From positions 1-64,000 of the forward strand of contig DATANV010000014.1 in the NCBI GenBank assembly GCA_036266075.1: a stretch of 64,000 bases of DNA. The letters are read 5' to 3'. Under the pieces are notes generated by a model. It was not told the DNA's origin and did no database searches. It saw only the letters and a list, made by a program, of their open reading frames with translations. A program made the position numbers and the translations under genes. This document shows positions 1 through 8,495 of this stretch, piece by piece (the stretch's first letter is position 1; the number at the start of each line of letters is the position of its first letter). This DNA is from VRUE01 sp036266075. Its GTDB lineage: Bacteria; Actinomycetota; Thermoleophilia; Solirubrobacterales; 70-9.

Positions 1-1
1 C

Positions 2-361
2 GAGCTCCAGCCCATCGACGGGCTCGCCGTGCTGGCAGGCGACGACACGCTCTTGGCAGAGACGCTCGACTTCGGGGGAGCAGGCGGCATCTGCGTCGCC
101 TCGCACATCGTCGGGCCGGAGATGAAGCGCCTGTTCGACGAGCCCGAGCGCCGAGCGGAGATCGACGCCTCGCTGCGCGACGTCTACGCGACGCTGTTCC
201 TGACGGCCAGCCCGACCTGCACCAAGGCGGCGCTGAACCTGATGGGTCTGGAGGCGGGGCCGTGCCGGCTGCCGATGGTCGACGCCGACGAGGCGGAGAC
301 CGCGGAGGTCCGCGCGATGCTCGAGCGCCACGGGCTGCTCCAGCGGGCCGCCACAGCGTGA
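2..361 (+). CDS. dapA: 4-hydroxy-tetrahydrodipicolinate synthase, C-terminal part
   Basis: The last ~119 codons of dapA, truncated by the window edge. The enzyme condenses pyruvate with aspartate semialdehyde in the lysine/diaminopimelate pathway. The visible part carries the family C-terminus: a 'LAGDDTLLAETL' segment (the (S/G)GDD region after the active-site lysine, which lies outside the window), then 'GGAGGICVASHIVGPEMKRL' and a helical tail. The stop codon overlaps the GTG start of the RNase J gene by 4 bases (GTGA), so the two are translationally linked. A dapA-rnj order is common in Actinobacteria. Only the 5' truncation limits the call. Confidence 0.9.
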   Translation, partial: ELQPIDGLAVLAGDDTLLAETLDFGGAGGICVASHIVGPEMKRLFDEPERRAEIDASLRDVYATLFLTASPTCTKAALNLMGLEAGPCRLPMVDADEAETAEVRAMLERHGLLQRAATA

Positions 362-2019
362 GCGGCACTCTGCGCGTCCTCCCGCTGGGAGGCGTCGGCG
401 AGATCGGCAAGAACATGACCGTCGTCGAGTACGAGGGTCGGATCGTCGTCGTCGATACCGGGCTGATGTTCCCGACGGCCGAGATGCTCGGGATCGACCT
501 CGTCCTGCCCGATTTTTCCTACCTGCGTGACCGCGCCGCCGACATCGAGGCGATCGTCCTTACGCACGGCCACGAGGATCACGTCGGCGCGCTGCCTTAC
601 GTGCTGCGCGAGATCGGAATGCCGCCGGTCATCTACGGGGGCCTGCTGACCGTCGGCATGGTCCGCTCGAAGCTCGACGAGCACAAGCTCAAGGACGCTC
701 CGCTGCAGGAGCTGGCTGCGGGAGAGTCGGTCCAGGCCGGCCCCTTCGAGTTGGAGCTGGTGCACCTCTCGCACTCGATCCCCGACGCGCGCGGGGTGGT
801 AATCGGCACCGACTTGGGCAAGGTGCTGATGACCGGCGACTACAAGTTCGACCAGACCCCGGTCGATGGACGGCCGGCGGACATTCCGCGGCTGGCCGAG
901 CTGGGACGCGAAGGGCTGCTGCTGCTTTGCGGCGACTCGACCAACGCCGACCGCCCGGGGGTTGCTCCGTCGGAGTCGAGCGTCGGCCCGGCCCTGCTGG
1001 AGACCTTCGCCGCATGCGAGGGGCGGATCGTCGTCACCTCCTTTGCCTCAAACATCCATCGCGTGCAGCAGGTGATCGACGCGGCGGTGACCCTCGACCG
1101 CCGGGTGGCGCTGGTCGGCCGCTCGATGCGCAAGAACTTCAACATCGCCTCGAGTCTCGGCATCGCCGAGGCGCCCTCCGGGCTCTTCGTCCAGCCGCGC
1201 GAGATCGAGGACTTCCCCGACGAGAAGATCGTCGTTATCTCCACTGGCAGCCAGGGCGAGCCGCTCTCAGCGCTGCGGCGGATGGCCAACAACGACCACC
1301 GCGACGTCGAGCTGCATTCCGGCGACACGGTCGTCTTCTCGGCGACGCCGGTCCCCGGCAACGAGCGGGCCGTCAACGAAACCATCGACCGCATATACGA
1401 GCTCGGTGCCACCGTCGTGACCGCCAAAGACGCGCCGATCCATGCCTCGGGGCACGGCTGGCAGGAGGAGCTGAAGCTGATGATCAACCTGACCAAACCG
1501 CGCTACGTCCTGCCGATCCACGGCGACCACAAGCGCCTCCGCCTGCACGCTGAGCTCGCTCACTCGGTTGACATTGCCCCGGAGAACGTCTTCCAGGGAC
1601 GCAACGGTCTACCGCTCGAACTGGACGAGGGCGGCGCCCGCTTTGGCGCCGACGTCCACGCCGGGGTGATCTTCGTCGATGGCGTCAACGTCGGCGAGCC
1701 CGATGACGTTGCGCTGCGCGACCGCCGGGAGATCTCCGCCGACGGAATCTTCATCGTCGTCGCGACGATTTCTAGCGACGACGGCAGCGTTGTCGCCGAC
1801 CCCGAGGTGATCATCCGCGGTGTTGCCTTCCCCGAGGAGTCCGATGCATTGATCGAAGAGCTGAAGGACGTGGCCGAGGACTCGCTCGAGGATGCCGCCG
1901 AGGCTGGCACCCGGGAGCTGCACCTGATTCAGGAAGACATGCACGATGCGCTCGCCGAGCTGGTCTACCGCAAGTTGCGCCGCCGGCCGATGATTCTCCC
2001 CGTCGTGGTCGAGGTCTGA
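358..2019 (+). CDS. rnj: Ribonuclease J
   Basis: A 553-residue metallo-beta-lactamase/beta-CASP ribonuclease that would act in mRNA decay and RNA maturation, normally as both 5'-3' exonuclease and endonuclease. The zinc motif HGHEDH is at about residues 70-75 and the later metal-ligand region 'MTGDYKFD' is present. 'STGSQGEPLSALRRMA' marks the beta-CASP part, and 'PIHASGHGWQEELKLMINLTKP' with 'PIHGDH' follows. Length fits the family. The GTG at 358 was chosen because homology starts right after it ('TLRVLPLGGVGEIGKN') and it overlaps the dapA stop. Longer upstream in-frame sequence is low-complexity and overlaps dapA. Confidence 0.95.
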   Translation: MSGTLRVLPLGGVGEIGKNMTVVEYEGRIVVVDTGLMFPTAEMLGIDLVLPDFSYLRDRAADIEAIVLTHGHEDHVGALPYVLREIGMPPVIYGGLLTVGMVRSKLDEHKLKDAPLQELAAGESVQAGPFELELVHLSHSIPDARGVVIGTDLGKVLMTGDYKFDQTPVDGRPADIPRLAELGREGLLLLCGDSTNADRPGVAPSESSVGPALLETFAACEGRIVVTSFASNIHRVQQVIDAAVTLDRRVALVGRSMRKNFNIASSLGIAEAPSGLFVQPREIEDFPDEKIVVISTGSQGEPLSALRRMANNDHRDVELHSGDTVVFSATPVPGNERAVNETIDRIYELGATVVTAKDAPIHASGHGWQEELKLMINLTKPRYVLPIHGDHKRLRLHAELAHSVDIAPENVFQGRNGLPLELDEGGARFGADVHAGVIFVDGVNVGEPDDVALRDRREISADGIFIVVATISSDDGSVVADPEVIIRGVAFPEESDALIEELKDVAEDSLEDAAEAGTRELHLIQEDMHDALAELVYRKLRRRPMILPVVVEV

Positions 2020-2062
2020 AAAAAGGCCCGCCGGCTGCGTTGGGGAGAACCGGCGGGCCTTT
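2019..2062. terminator. Bidirectional intrinsic terminator between rnj and the sensor kinase gene
   Basis: A perfect 13-bp inverted repeat (AAAGGCCCGCCGG at 2022-2034, CCGGCGGGCCTTT at 2050-2062) with a 15-base loop. On the plus strand the stem ends in TTTGTGT. On the minus strand it is followed by six T (complement of 2019-2024), which makes it an even better terminator for the converging histidine kinase gene ending at 2097. The minus-strand T tract overlaps the rnj stop codon. Confidence 0.9.
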
Positions 2063-2096
2063 GTGTCTCGTCCAGAACTGAACCTAGGTTCGGGCG

Positions 2097-3554
2097 CTAA
2101 ATCCGGTCTAAAGCGGGGGTAATTCCTCGCTCAGATCTTGCCAGGGGAAGGCGAACGCGGAAGAGGGCGCCGCCACTCTCGGACTCAGCCGCCTCGACGG
2201 TGCCGCCGTGCGAGCCGGCCACGGCGCGGACGATTGCCAGGCCGAGGCCGCTGCCCCCCCGCGGCGCCACATCGGCGGGTCCGGCGCCACGCACGAAGCG
2301 GTCGAAGATCTGCTCACGCATCTCCGGCGGCACCCCGGGACCGTCGTCGGCGACCTCGAGCAAAACGCTGCCGCCGCCAGCCCGCAGGCGCAGCTCGATC
2401 GTCGCGCCTGGCGGCGTGTGTCGAACCGCGTTGTCGAGCAGGTTGAGGATCATCCGGTGCAGCTCGTCGGGGTTACCGTCGACGAACAGCGGCCGGTCGT
2501 TCTCGACCCGCAGCTCGCGTTCGCCAACCGTTGGGGCAACCTCGGCGGCGGCGTTGCCGGCGACGTCGGCGAGGTTGCAGCGGGTGCGGGCAGCGATGCG
2601 GCCGGCGTCGGCGCGGGCCAGCAACAGCAGGTCGGCGACCAGGCGACTCATGCGACCCGAGGAACGCAGCGCCGAGTCGACCATCGTCCGTTCTTCGGCG
2701 CTGGCTGGGTCTCCGAGCGAGGCCTGCAGCAACTCGAGATTGGCGAGGATGCTGGTCAGCGGCGTGCGCAGCTCGTGCGAGGCGTCGGCGACGAACTCAC
2801 GCTGTTTCCGCAGCGCTGTTTCGCGGTCGGCCCGCGCCGCGTCGAGCGAGCGCAGCATCTCCTCCAGAGTGCGCGCCAGCTCGCCCACCTCGTCGTCGAC
2901 TCGGGACTCCGGCATGTGCCGCGAGGAGTCGCCCGTCTCGGCGATCTCGCGGGCGGTTGCGGTCAGCGAGGAGATCGGCCGCATCGCCCGGCGGGCGATC
3001 GCCAGCCCGGCGAAGCTGGCGAGCAGAGTCGCGATCAGCACGCCGCCGAAGACGAAAAGCCAGAGGCGGTCGATCGTCGAGTCGACGTGCTGTTGGTCGC
3101 GGCCGTACTGGACGTAACCGGCAATGCGCCCGCTCTGGCGGCTGCGCAGGACGACGGTGACGACGCGCATCTCGCCGGCGTCGTGCACGCCCGGCACCGG
3201 CGGGCCGAGGTCGGCGGCGTTGGGGCTGGCATCGAGTAGGGCCCCGCGTGAGTCGAAGATCCGCACGGTCGCGTCGTTGGAGCTGACGAAGTCGCCGAGG
3301 TCCGGCTCGCGCACGATCAAGGTGTTGGTGATCGTGTCGACGACCTGGACCTGCGAGGCGAGGCTGGCCACGGCACCGTTCATCTCGCGGTTGAAGTCGT
3401 CGCGCACCCGCTGCGCCGCGAGATTGCCGACGATCGCGCCGAAGAGCACTAGGATCGCCAGCGTCAAACCGGCCGAGACGGCGGCGATGCGCCAGCGCAC
3501 GGGCCAATTGCCGAACCGCAGTCTCGAGCGTGCCCGCGACGTCCGGCGGCGCAC
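2097..3554 (-). CDS. Two-component sensor histidine kinase, HAMP-HisKA-HATPase
   Basis: A 485-residue membrane kinase. One transmembrane helix is near residues 22-44, followed by an extracytoplasmic sensor region of roughly 115 residues, a second helix near 163-187, and a HAMP linker ('RRAMRPISSLTATAREIAETGD'). The H-box 'FVADASHELRTPL' has phospho-acceptor His260. The ATPase domain shows an N-box 'NLLDNAVRHTPPG', G1 'DDGPGVP' and G2 'GSGLGLAIV'. The GTG start lies 2 bases after the stop of the upstream response regulator, so the pair is one operon. Architecture resembles actinobacterial MprB/TcrY-type kinases, but the signal cannot be inferred. A strong terminator follows. Confidence 0.93.
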   Translation of the reverse strand: MRRRTSRARSRLRFGNWPVRWRIAAVSAGLTLAILVLFGAIVGNLAAQRVRDDFNREMNGAVASLASQVQVVDTITNTLIVREPDLGDFVSSNDATVRIFDSRGALLDASPNAADLGPPVPGVHDAGEMRVVTVVLRSRQSGRIAGYVQYGRDQQHVDSTIDRLWLFVFGGVLIATLLASFAGLAIARRAMRPISSLTATAREIAETGDSSRHMPESRVDDEVGELARTLEEMLRSLDAARADRETALRKQREFVADASHELRTPLTSILANLELLQASLGDPASAEERTMVDSALRSSGRMSRLVADLLLLARADAGRIAARTRCNLADVAGNAAAEVAPTVGERELRVENDRPLFVDGNPDELHRMILNLLDNAVRHTPPGATIELRLRAGGGSVLLEVADDGPGVPPEMREQIFDRFVRGAGPADVAPRGGSGLGLAIVRAVAGSHGGTVEAAESESGGALFRVRLPLARSERGITPALDRI

Positions 3555-3556
3555 CG

Positions 3557-4252
3557 CTACCCCTTCAGTACGTAGCCGGCGCCACGCTTGGTGTGCAGGA
3601 GCCGCGCCTCGCCGCCTTCCTCGAGCTTGCGGCGCAGGTTGGAGATGAAGACGTCGATCGTGTTCGTTGCCGCCATCGGGTCATAGCCCCAAACCTCGTC
3701 GAGCAGTCGCTCGCGCGAGACGATGAGCCGCTCGTTGTGCATCAGGTATTCGAGCAGCTCGAACTCGCGGTTGGTCAGCTCGATCTCGCGCTCGCCGCGT
3801 CGCACCTCGCGCGTGTCGGGGTTGAGCGCCAGGTCGGCGACCTGCAGCGAGGCCGAGCCGCGCGGCGGGCGGCGGCGGAGCAGGGCGCGGATACGGGCCA
3901 GCAGCTCCGTCCGCTCGAACGGCTTGACGAGGTAGTCGTCGGCGCCGCTGTCGAGCCCGTCGACGCGGTCCTCGGTTTCGGTTCGCGCGGTCAGCATCAG
4001 GATCGGCACGTCGCTGTTGGCTCGCAGGCGGCGACAGACCTCGACTCCGTCCATGCGCGGCAGGCCGAGGTCGAGCACGACCAGGTCCGGCACGAAGCCG
4101 ACGGCGAGGTCGAGCGCCTCGACCCCGTCGCCCGAGGTCCGCACCTCGTAGCCCTCGTTGCGCAGCGAACGACGCAGGACGTCGGCGATGTCCTCGTCGT
4201 CCTCGACGACGAGGACGCGTCCCCCCATCAGATCGGCCTGCGCTGAGAGCAT
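3557..4252 (-). CDS. OmpR/PhoB-family response regulator
   Basis: A receiver domain ('VLVVEDDEDIADVLRR' acidic pocket; phospho-acceptor Asp in 'LVVLDLGLPRMDG'; conserved Lys in 'DDYLVKPF') followed by a winged-helix DNA-binding domain ending 'TKRGAGYVLKG'. All phosphorylation residues are intact. It is cotranscribed with the kinase 2 bases downstream, its presumed partner. I prefer the ATG at 4252 because TAACAT sits 8 bases upstream like the other leaderless-type starts here. The ATG at 4228 ('MGGRVLVVEDDED') is a close alternative. It resembles actinobacterial MprA/TcrA-type regulators; the regulon is unknown. Confidence 0.92.
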   Translation of the reverse strand: MLSAQADLMGGRVLVVEDDEDIADVLRRSLRNEGYEVRTSGDGVEALDLAVGFVPDLVVLDLGLPRMDGVEVCRRLRANSDVPILMLTARTETEDRVDGLDSGADDYLVKPFERTELLARIRALLRRRPPRGSASLQVADLALNPDTREVRRGEREIELTNREFELLEYLMHNERLIVSRERLLDEVWGYDPMAATNTIDVFISNLRRKLEEGGEARLLHTKRGAGYVLKG

Positions 4253-4385
4253 CGCAAACGATGTTAGCCACGCCCGGTCACAACGGCTCATGCTTTTAGT
4301 GCGAATTTAGCTACGGAGATAGCGGGGAACGAGCGTCTTTGGACGGCCTTGGCATCTGATCAGCTTGCGATGATCGGCGCCCCCG

Positions 4386-7300
4386 ATGAGCAGCCCTACA
4401 GCCGTCCACCTGCACGCCCACAGCGAGTACTCGCTGCTCGACGGAGCCTGCAAGATCGAGGCGATGGCGGCGCGGGCGGCCGAGCTGGGGCAGCCGGCGC
4501 TGGGGCTGACCGACCACGGCGTGATGAACGGCGCCGTCGACCTCCACAAGGCCTGCAAGAAGCACGGCATCACGCCGATCGCTGGGCTCGAGGCCTACCT
4601 CGTCGACGATGTCGCGACGGTCAAGGAGAAACCCAAGTACGAGCGCAACCACATCACCCTCCTGGCCGAGAGCGATACTGGTTTCGCCAACCTGGTGAAA
4701 CTGACCTCAGCCGGCTTCCTCGAGGGCTTCTCACGCGGCAAAGCGAACGTCGACATGGACATGCTGGCTCGCCACGCCGAAGGGGTCATCGTCCTCACCG
4801 GTTGCCTGCAGTCGCGCTTCTGCCGCCGCCTGATCGAAGAGCGCGACGCCGACGCCCGCGCTCACCTCGACGACCTGATCCAGACCTTTGGCCCCGAGCA
4901 GGTCTACTTCGAGGTGCAGAAGAACGGGATCGAGGAGCAGGAGCGCGCCAACCGCGGCATCGTTCGCTTCGCTCGCGAGCTGAACCGGCCGCTGGTCGGC
5001 ACCGCCGACGTTCACTACCTGCGGCGCGAGGACTTCGATAACCACGCGGCGCTGCTCTGCGTGCAGACCAAGTCGACCCTCGAGGCGCCGAAGCTGAGCT
5101 TCGACACCAACGAGTTCTTCCTCAAGAGCAACGAGGAGATGGCCGAGTCGTTCGCTGAGTGGCCGGAGGCGATCCCGACCACGCTGGAGATCGCCGAGCG
5201 CTGCCACGTCGAGATCGAGTTGGGCAAGCTGCTGCTGCCGCGTTACCCGACCCCCGATGGCTCCGATCCGAAGGAGATGCTGCGGCGGATCGCCGGCGAG
5301 GGCCTGCGCGCGCGCTACGGCGACCCGCCGCCGGCCGAGGCGGTCAAGCGGCTCGAGTTCGAGCTGGGGGTGATCGAGGAGATGGGCTTCTCCTCCTACT
5401 TCCTGATTGTCTGGGACTTCGTCTCCTACGCCAAGGAGAACGGCGTCGCCGTCGGGCCTGGCCGCGGCTCGGCGGCGGGCTCGATCGTCTCCTACGCCCT
5501 GGAGATCACCGACCTCGACCCGCTCGCCAACGACCTGCTGTTCGAGCGCTTCCTCAATCCCGGCCGCAAATCGATGCCCGACATCGACATCGACTTCTCG
5601 GTCCGCGGCCGCGAGCGGGTGATCCGCTACGTCGCCGAGAAATACGGCCGCGAGTCGGTGGCGCAGATCATCACCTTCGGCAAGATGGCGCCACGCGCGG
5701 CGACGCGGGACGCGGCGCGCGTGCTCGGCTTCGACTACGGCACCGGCGACCGCCTCGCCAAGCAGATCCCGGAGCCGATCCTCGGCCGCAATCCGTCCTT
5801 CGAGGAATGCCTGCAGCCGGGGCAGGAGTTGAAACGGACCTACGACGCCGAGCCCGACGCGAGGCGGATCGTCGACGTCGCCCAGGGGCTGGAGGGGATC
5901 ATCCGCAACAACTCGATCCACGCGGCAGCGGTGGTGATCGCCGACCGGCCGCTGCAGGAGATCGTGCCCCTGCAGCTGGCCGAGGACCGCGGGGCGGGGA
6001 CCGCGAACGGCAACGGTGCTACCAAGGGCGAGCGCCAGTACAAGATCGTGACCCAGTACTCGATGGGCCCGATCGAGGAGATCGGCCTGCTGAAGATGGA
6101 CTTCCTCGGCCTGCGCAACCTCGACGTGATCGAGGACGCGATCGAGATCGTGCGCCGCTCGCGCGGGGTCGAGCTCGACGTCACCGAGATCCCGATGGAC
6201 GATGCCAAGACCTTCGAGATGCTCTCCAAGGGAGACGGCACCGGCGTCTTCCAGCTCGAGTCCGAGGGCATGCGCGAGGCGATGAAGAAGGTGCAGCCGA
6301 CGGAGTTCGACGACATCGTCGCCCTCGTCTCGCTCTACCGCCCGGGCGCGATGCGCTACATCGACGTCTACGCGAAGGGCAAGCGAACTCCCGATTCCGT
6401 GACCTACGCTGACGAACGTCTGCGGCCGATAACCGAACCAACCTACGGCTGCGTCATCTATCAGGAGCAGCTGATGGAGATTGCCAAGCAGATGGCCGGT
6501 TTCAGCCCAGCCGAGGCGGACGACCTGCGCAAGGCGATCGGCAAGAAGAAGCGCGACCTGATGGCGACGATGAAGGCCAAATTCATGCAGGGGATGCAGG
6601 CCTCGGGGACCGCCGCCAAGGTGGCCGGGGACATGTGGTCGCTGATGGAGGCGGCCGCCGACTACTCCTTCAACAAGTCCCACGCCGCCTGCTACGGGCT
6701 GATCGCCTACCGCACCGCGTACCTCAAGGCTAACTACCCGGCCGAGTACATGGCGGCGGTGATCTCCTCGGTGATGAACACCAAGGACAAGGTTCCCTTC
6801 TTCGTCAACCGCTGCGAGGAGATGGGGATCGAAGTGCTGCCGCCCGACGTCAATTCCTCTGACCATGACTTCGTCGTCAGCGAGAAGGCGATCCGCTTTG
6901 GCCTCGACGCGGTCAAGAACGTCGGCCACAGCGCGGTCGAGGCGATCCTCCGCGCTCGCGACGACGTGCCGATAGCCTCGATCTGGGACTTCTGCGAGCG
7001 GGTCGACGCGCGGGCCGTCAACAAACGGGCGATCGAATGTTTGATCAAGTGCGGCGCCCTCGACTCGACCGACGCCAGCCGCAAAGGAATGCTTGAAGCG
7101 CTGCCTGCGGCACAGTCGGCCGGCCAGAAAGCCCAGGAAGACGCGCAGCTCGGCCAGGGCTCGATCTTCGACTTCGGCGAGGCCGCCGAGGACGGGGGGG
7201 CGTCGCGGTCCCAGCACCGACCGCCGATCCCTGCTGCCGAGTTCGAGCGCCGGGAGTTGCTGGCGATGGAGAAGGAGACGCTCGGCACCTATCTCTCCTC

Positions 7301-7910
7301 GCACCCGCTCTCCGAAGTCCGTGACGCACTGCGGGCACGGGTCGACTGCTCGCTGGCCGAGCTCGCCACCAAGCCGGACGGCGCCTGGGTGACGGTCGGT
7401 GGGATCGTCGCCGAGCGCAAGAAGATCCGCACCAAGAGCGGCTCGCAGATGATGTTCGCGACGCTCGATGACGTCGAAGGCCAGGTCGAGATGCTGGTCT
7501 TCAAGGCCGATCAGGCGGAGAGTGCGATGGCGATCGAGCCCGACGCGGTCGTCCTCGTCCGCGGCCGCATCGACCACAAGGAGCGGGGGGAGACGAAGCT
7601 GGTCGTGCAGGAGGCCGAGCGCTTCGAACCCGACGCGGAGGAGATCGCCAATGCCAAGCCAGCGCGCAGCCCGTCCGAGCCGCTGCGGTTGACGATCGAC
7701 GCGACCAAGTTGGAGGACCCGGCCGGGATCGTCGAAGAGCTGAAGTCGCTTTTCGAACACCATCGCGGCAATGCCCCGGTGCACGTCGCGGTCGCCGATG
7801 GCGGCGGCAAGCCGAGCGAGCTGAAGCTGGGCGACGAGTTCCGCGTACGCCCGTCGAGCCTCCGAGCCGAGCTAGGCCACATGCCGGGAATAGACGCTCT
7901 GGCGGCGTGA
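4386..7910 (+). CDS. dnaE: DNA polymerase III subunit alpha
   Basis: The replicative polymerase, 1174 residues, close to the usual DnaE1 length. It begins with a PHP domain ('HLHAHSEYSLLDG', 'LTDHGVMNG') whose metal-ligand histidines look intact, so it could have proofreading activity. The catalytic 'MPDIDIDF' lies near residues 397-404, and 'GPGRGSAAGS' marks the palm. A helix-hairpin-helix region and an OB fold ('VTVGGIVAERKKIRTKSG', 'MMFATLDD') complete it near residues 1000-1060. No intein or frameshift is visible. No Shine-Dalgarno precedes the ATG. The stop codon is part of the left arm of a repeated palindromic element. Confidence 0.97.
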   Translation: MSSPTAVHLHAHSEYSLLDGACKIEAMAARAAELGQPALGLTDHGVMNGAVDLHKACKKHGITPIAGLEAYLVDDVATVKEKPKYERNHITLLAESDTGFANLVKLTSAGFLEGFSRGKANVDMDMLARHAEGVIVLTGCLQSRFCRRLIEERDADARAHLDDLIQTFGPEQVYFEVQKNGIEEQERANRGIVRFARELNRPLVGTADVHYLRREDFDNHAALLCVQTKSTLEAPKLSFDTNEFFLKSNEEMAESFAEWPEAIPTTLEIAERCHVEIELGKLLLPRYPTPDGSDPKEMLRRIAGEGLRARYGDPPPAEAVKRLEFELGVIEEMGFSSYFLIVWDFVSYAKENGVAVGPGRGSAAGSIVSYALEITDLDPLANDLLFERFLNPGRKSMPDIDIDFSVRGRERVIRYVAEKYGRESVAQIITFGKMAPRAATRDAARVLGFDYGTGDRLAKQIPEPILGRNPSFEECLQPGQELKRTYDAEPDARRIVDVAQGLEGIIRNNSIHAAAVVIADRPLQEIVPLQLAEDRGAGTANGNGATKGERQYKIVTQYSMGPIEEIGLLKMDFLGLRNLDVIEDAIEIVRRSRGVELDVTEIPMDDAKTFEMLSKGDGTGVFQLESEGMREAMKKVQPTEFDDIVALVSLYRPGAMRYIDVYAKGKRTPDSVTYADERLRPITEPTYGCVIYQEQLMEIAKQMAGFSPAEADDLRKAIGKKKRDLMATMKAKFMQGMQASGTAAKVAGDMWSLMEAAADYSFNKSHAACYGLIAYRTAYLKANYPAEYMAAVISSVMNTKDKVPFFVNRCEEMGIEVLPPDVNSSDHDFVVSEKAIRFGLDAVKNVGHSAVEAILRARDDVPIASIWDFCERVDARAVNKRAIECLIKCGALDSTDASRKGMLEALPAAQSAGQKAQEDAQLGQGSIFDFGEAAEDGGASRSQHRPPIPAAEFERRELLAMEKETLGTYLSSHPLSEVRDALRARVDCSLAELATKPDGAWVTVGGIVAERKKIRTKSGSQMMFATLDDVEGQVEMLVFKADQAESAMAIEPDAVVLVRGRIDHKERGETKLVVQEAERFEPDAEEIANAKPARSPSEPLRLTIDATKLEDPAGIVEELKSLFEHHRGNAPVHVAVADGGGKPSELKLGDEFRVRPSSLRAELGHMPGIDALAA

Positions 7911-8002
7911 TAGCCGGCGCATCTCCGCGTCCTCGGTCGCTCGGGTGCAGGGCACGCCACGCTCCCTGCGTCTTTGACCTGCTTGGCTCTCACGCCGCCA
8001 GA
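7898..8002. repeat. Palindromic intergenic repeat, family 1 copy 1
   Basis: An 18-bp inverted repeat with one mismatch (7898-7915 against 7985-8002, sharing CTGGCGGCGTGA) encloses a core at 7927-7974. That core starts GCGTCCTCGGTCGCTCG and includes a GCAGGG/CCCTGC hairpin. It recurs at 50042-50088 with about 40 of 47 positions identical. The left arm contains the dnaE stop codon, so it may also act as a terminator or 3'-end structure. There is no T tract. Confidence 0.7.
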
Positions 8003-8011
8003 CCATCTCCC

Positions 8012-8017
8012 TAGACT
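8012..8017 (+). promoter_or_regulatory. -10 box of a leaderless-type promoter
   Basis: TAGACT six bases upstream of the ATG at 8024. Transcription would start at or next to the start codon. No Shine-Dalgarno is present and no convincing -35 is seen. Confidence 0.5.
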
Positions 8018-8023
8018 TTGCTC

Positions 8024-8419
8024 ATGCCGGCCACGCAGGCGAAAACTGGAGAGTGTCGTCAGTGTCGCTCGTTCTGCGACAAGATGGTCGAGCCTCGCGA
8101 CTGCGTCGAGCTGGGTTGCCGTTTTCTCTACAGCTACGTCGACGGATTGACCGGTGTCCAGTACGTCGGCTGCATGCAACAGGTCTTCGGCGCCAGGGTC
8201 GAGCTGGACGCGGTCCTGCAGCCGGGCGGCTTCGGCGGCGTGAAGATGACCGGCAAGGCATTGCCCCATTGCCCCTTCTCGGTGGAGCGCGCCTACGAGG
8301 GCGAAGGCGAGGAGTACGACTGCGTCAACCGCCGCTTCTTCGACTGCGTCGATACAGGCCCCGAAGGCCTGCGCGCGTTCGACCTACGCGACATCGCCTC
8401 GGAGTCGTCGGGCATTTGA
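8024..8419 (+). CDS. Conserved-looking Cys-rich hypothetical protein
   Basis: A 131-residue protein of unknown function. It has nine cysteines, beginning with a tight 'CRQCRSFC' group at about residues 12-18, then single Cys in 'RDCVELGC', 'VGCMQQ', 'HCPFS', 'YDCVNRR' and 'FDCVD'. The spacing suggests a metal- or cluster-binding fold, but no known family is recognised. There is no signal peptide or membrane segment, so it is probably cytosolic. The ATG is preceded by TAGACT at a leaderless distance; a TTG two codons earlier is less likely. It stands alone between dnaE and an acyl-CoA dehydrogenase gene, and codon usage matches its neighbours, so it is a real gene. Confidence 0.75.
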   Translation: MPATQAKTGECRQCRSFCDKMVEPRDCVELGCRFLYSYVDGLTGVQYVGCMQQVFGARVELDAVLQPGGFGGVKMTGKALPHCPFSVERAYEGEGEEYDCVNRRFFDCVDTGPEGLRAFDLRDIASESSGI

Positions 8420-8469
8420 TCGGCGAGCGTTCTCTTACGACTTTCGGAGGTGCCCTACTCCGTAAGGCG

Positions 8470-8488
8470 ACATCGTTCGATGTAGGAT
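8470..8488 (+). promoter_or_regulatory. Palindrome and -10 box upstream of the acyl-CoA dehydrogenase gene
   Basis: A 6+6 palindrome ACATCG-TT-CGATGT (8470-8483) runs into TAGGAT (8483-8488), which ends 7 bases before the ATG at 8496. This looks like a leaderless-type promoter overlapped by a small operator, for example for a TetR/FadR-type regulator. That reading is inference. Confidence 0.45.
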
Positions 8489-8495
8489 TCGGCGC

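Noticed and set aside
4731..7784. A reading frame of over 1000 codons antisense to dnaE
   Set aside because: GC-rich codon bias leaves few stops on the opposite strand. The product shows no domain and is the shadow of a certain gene.
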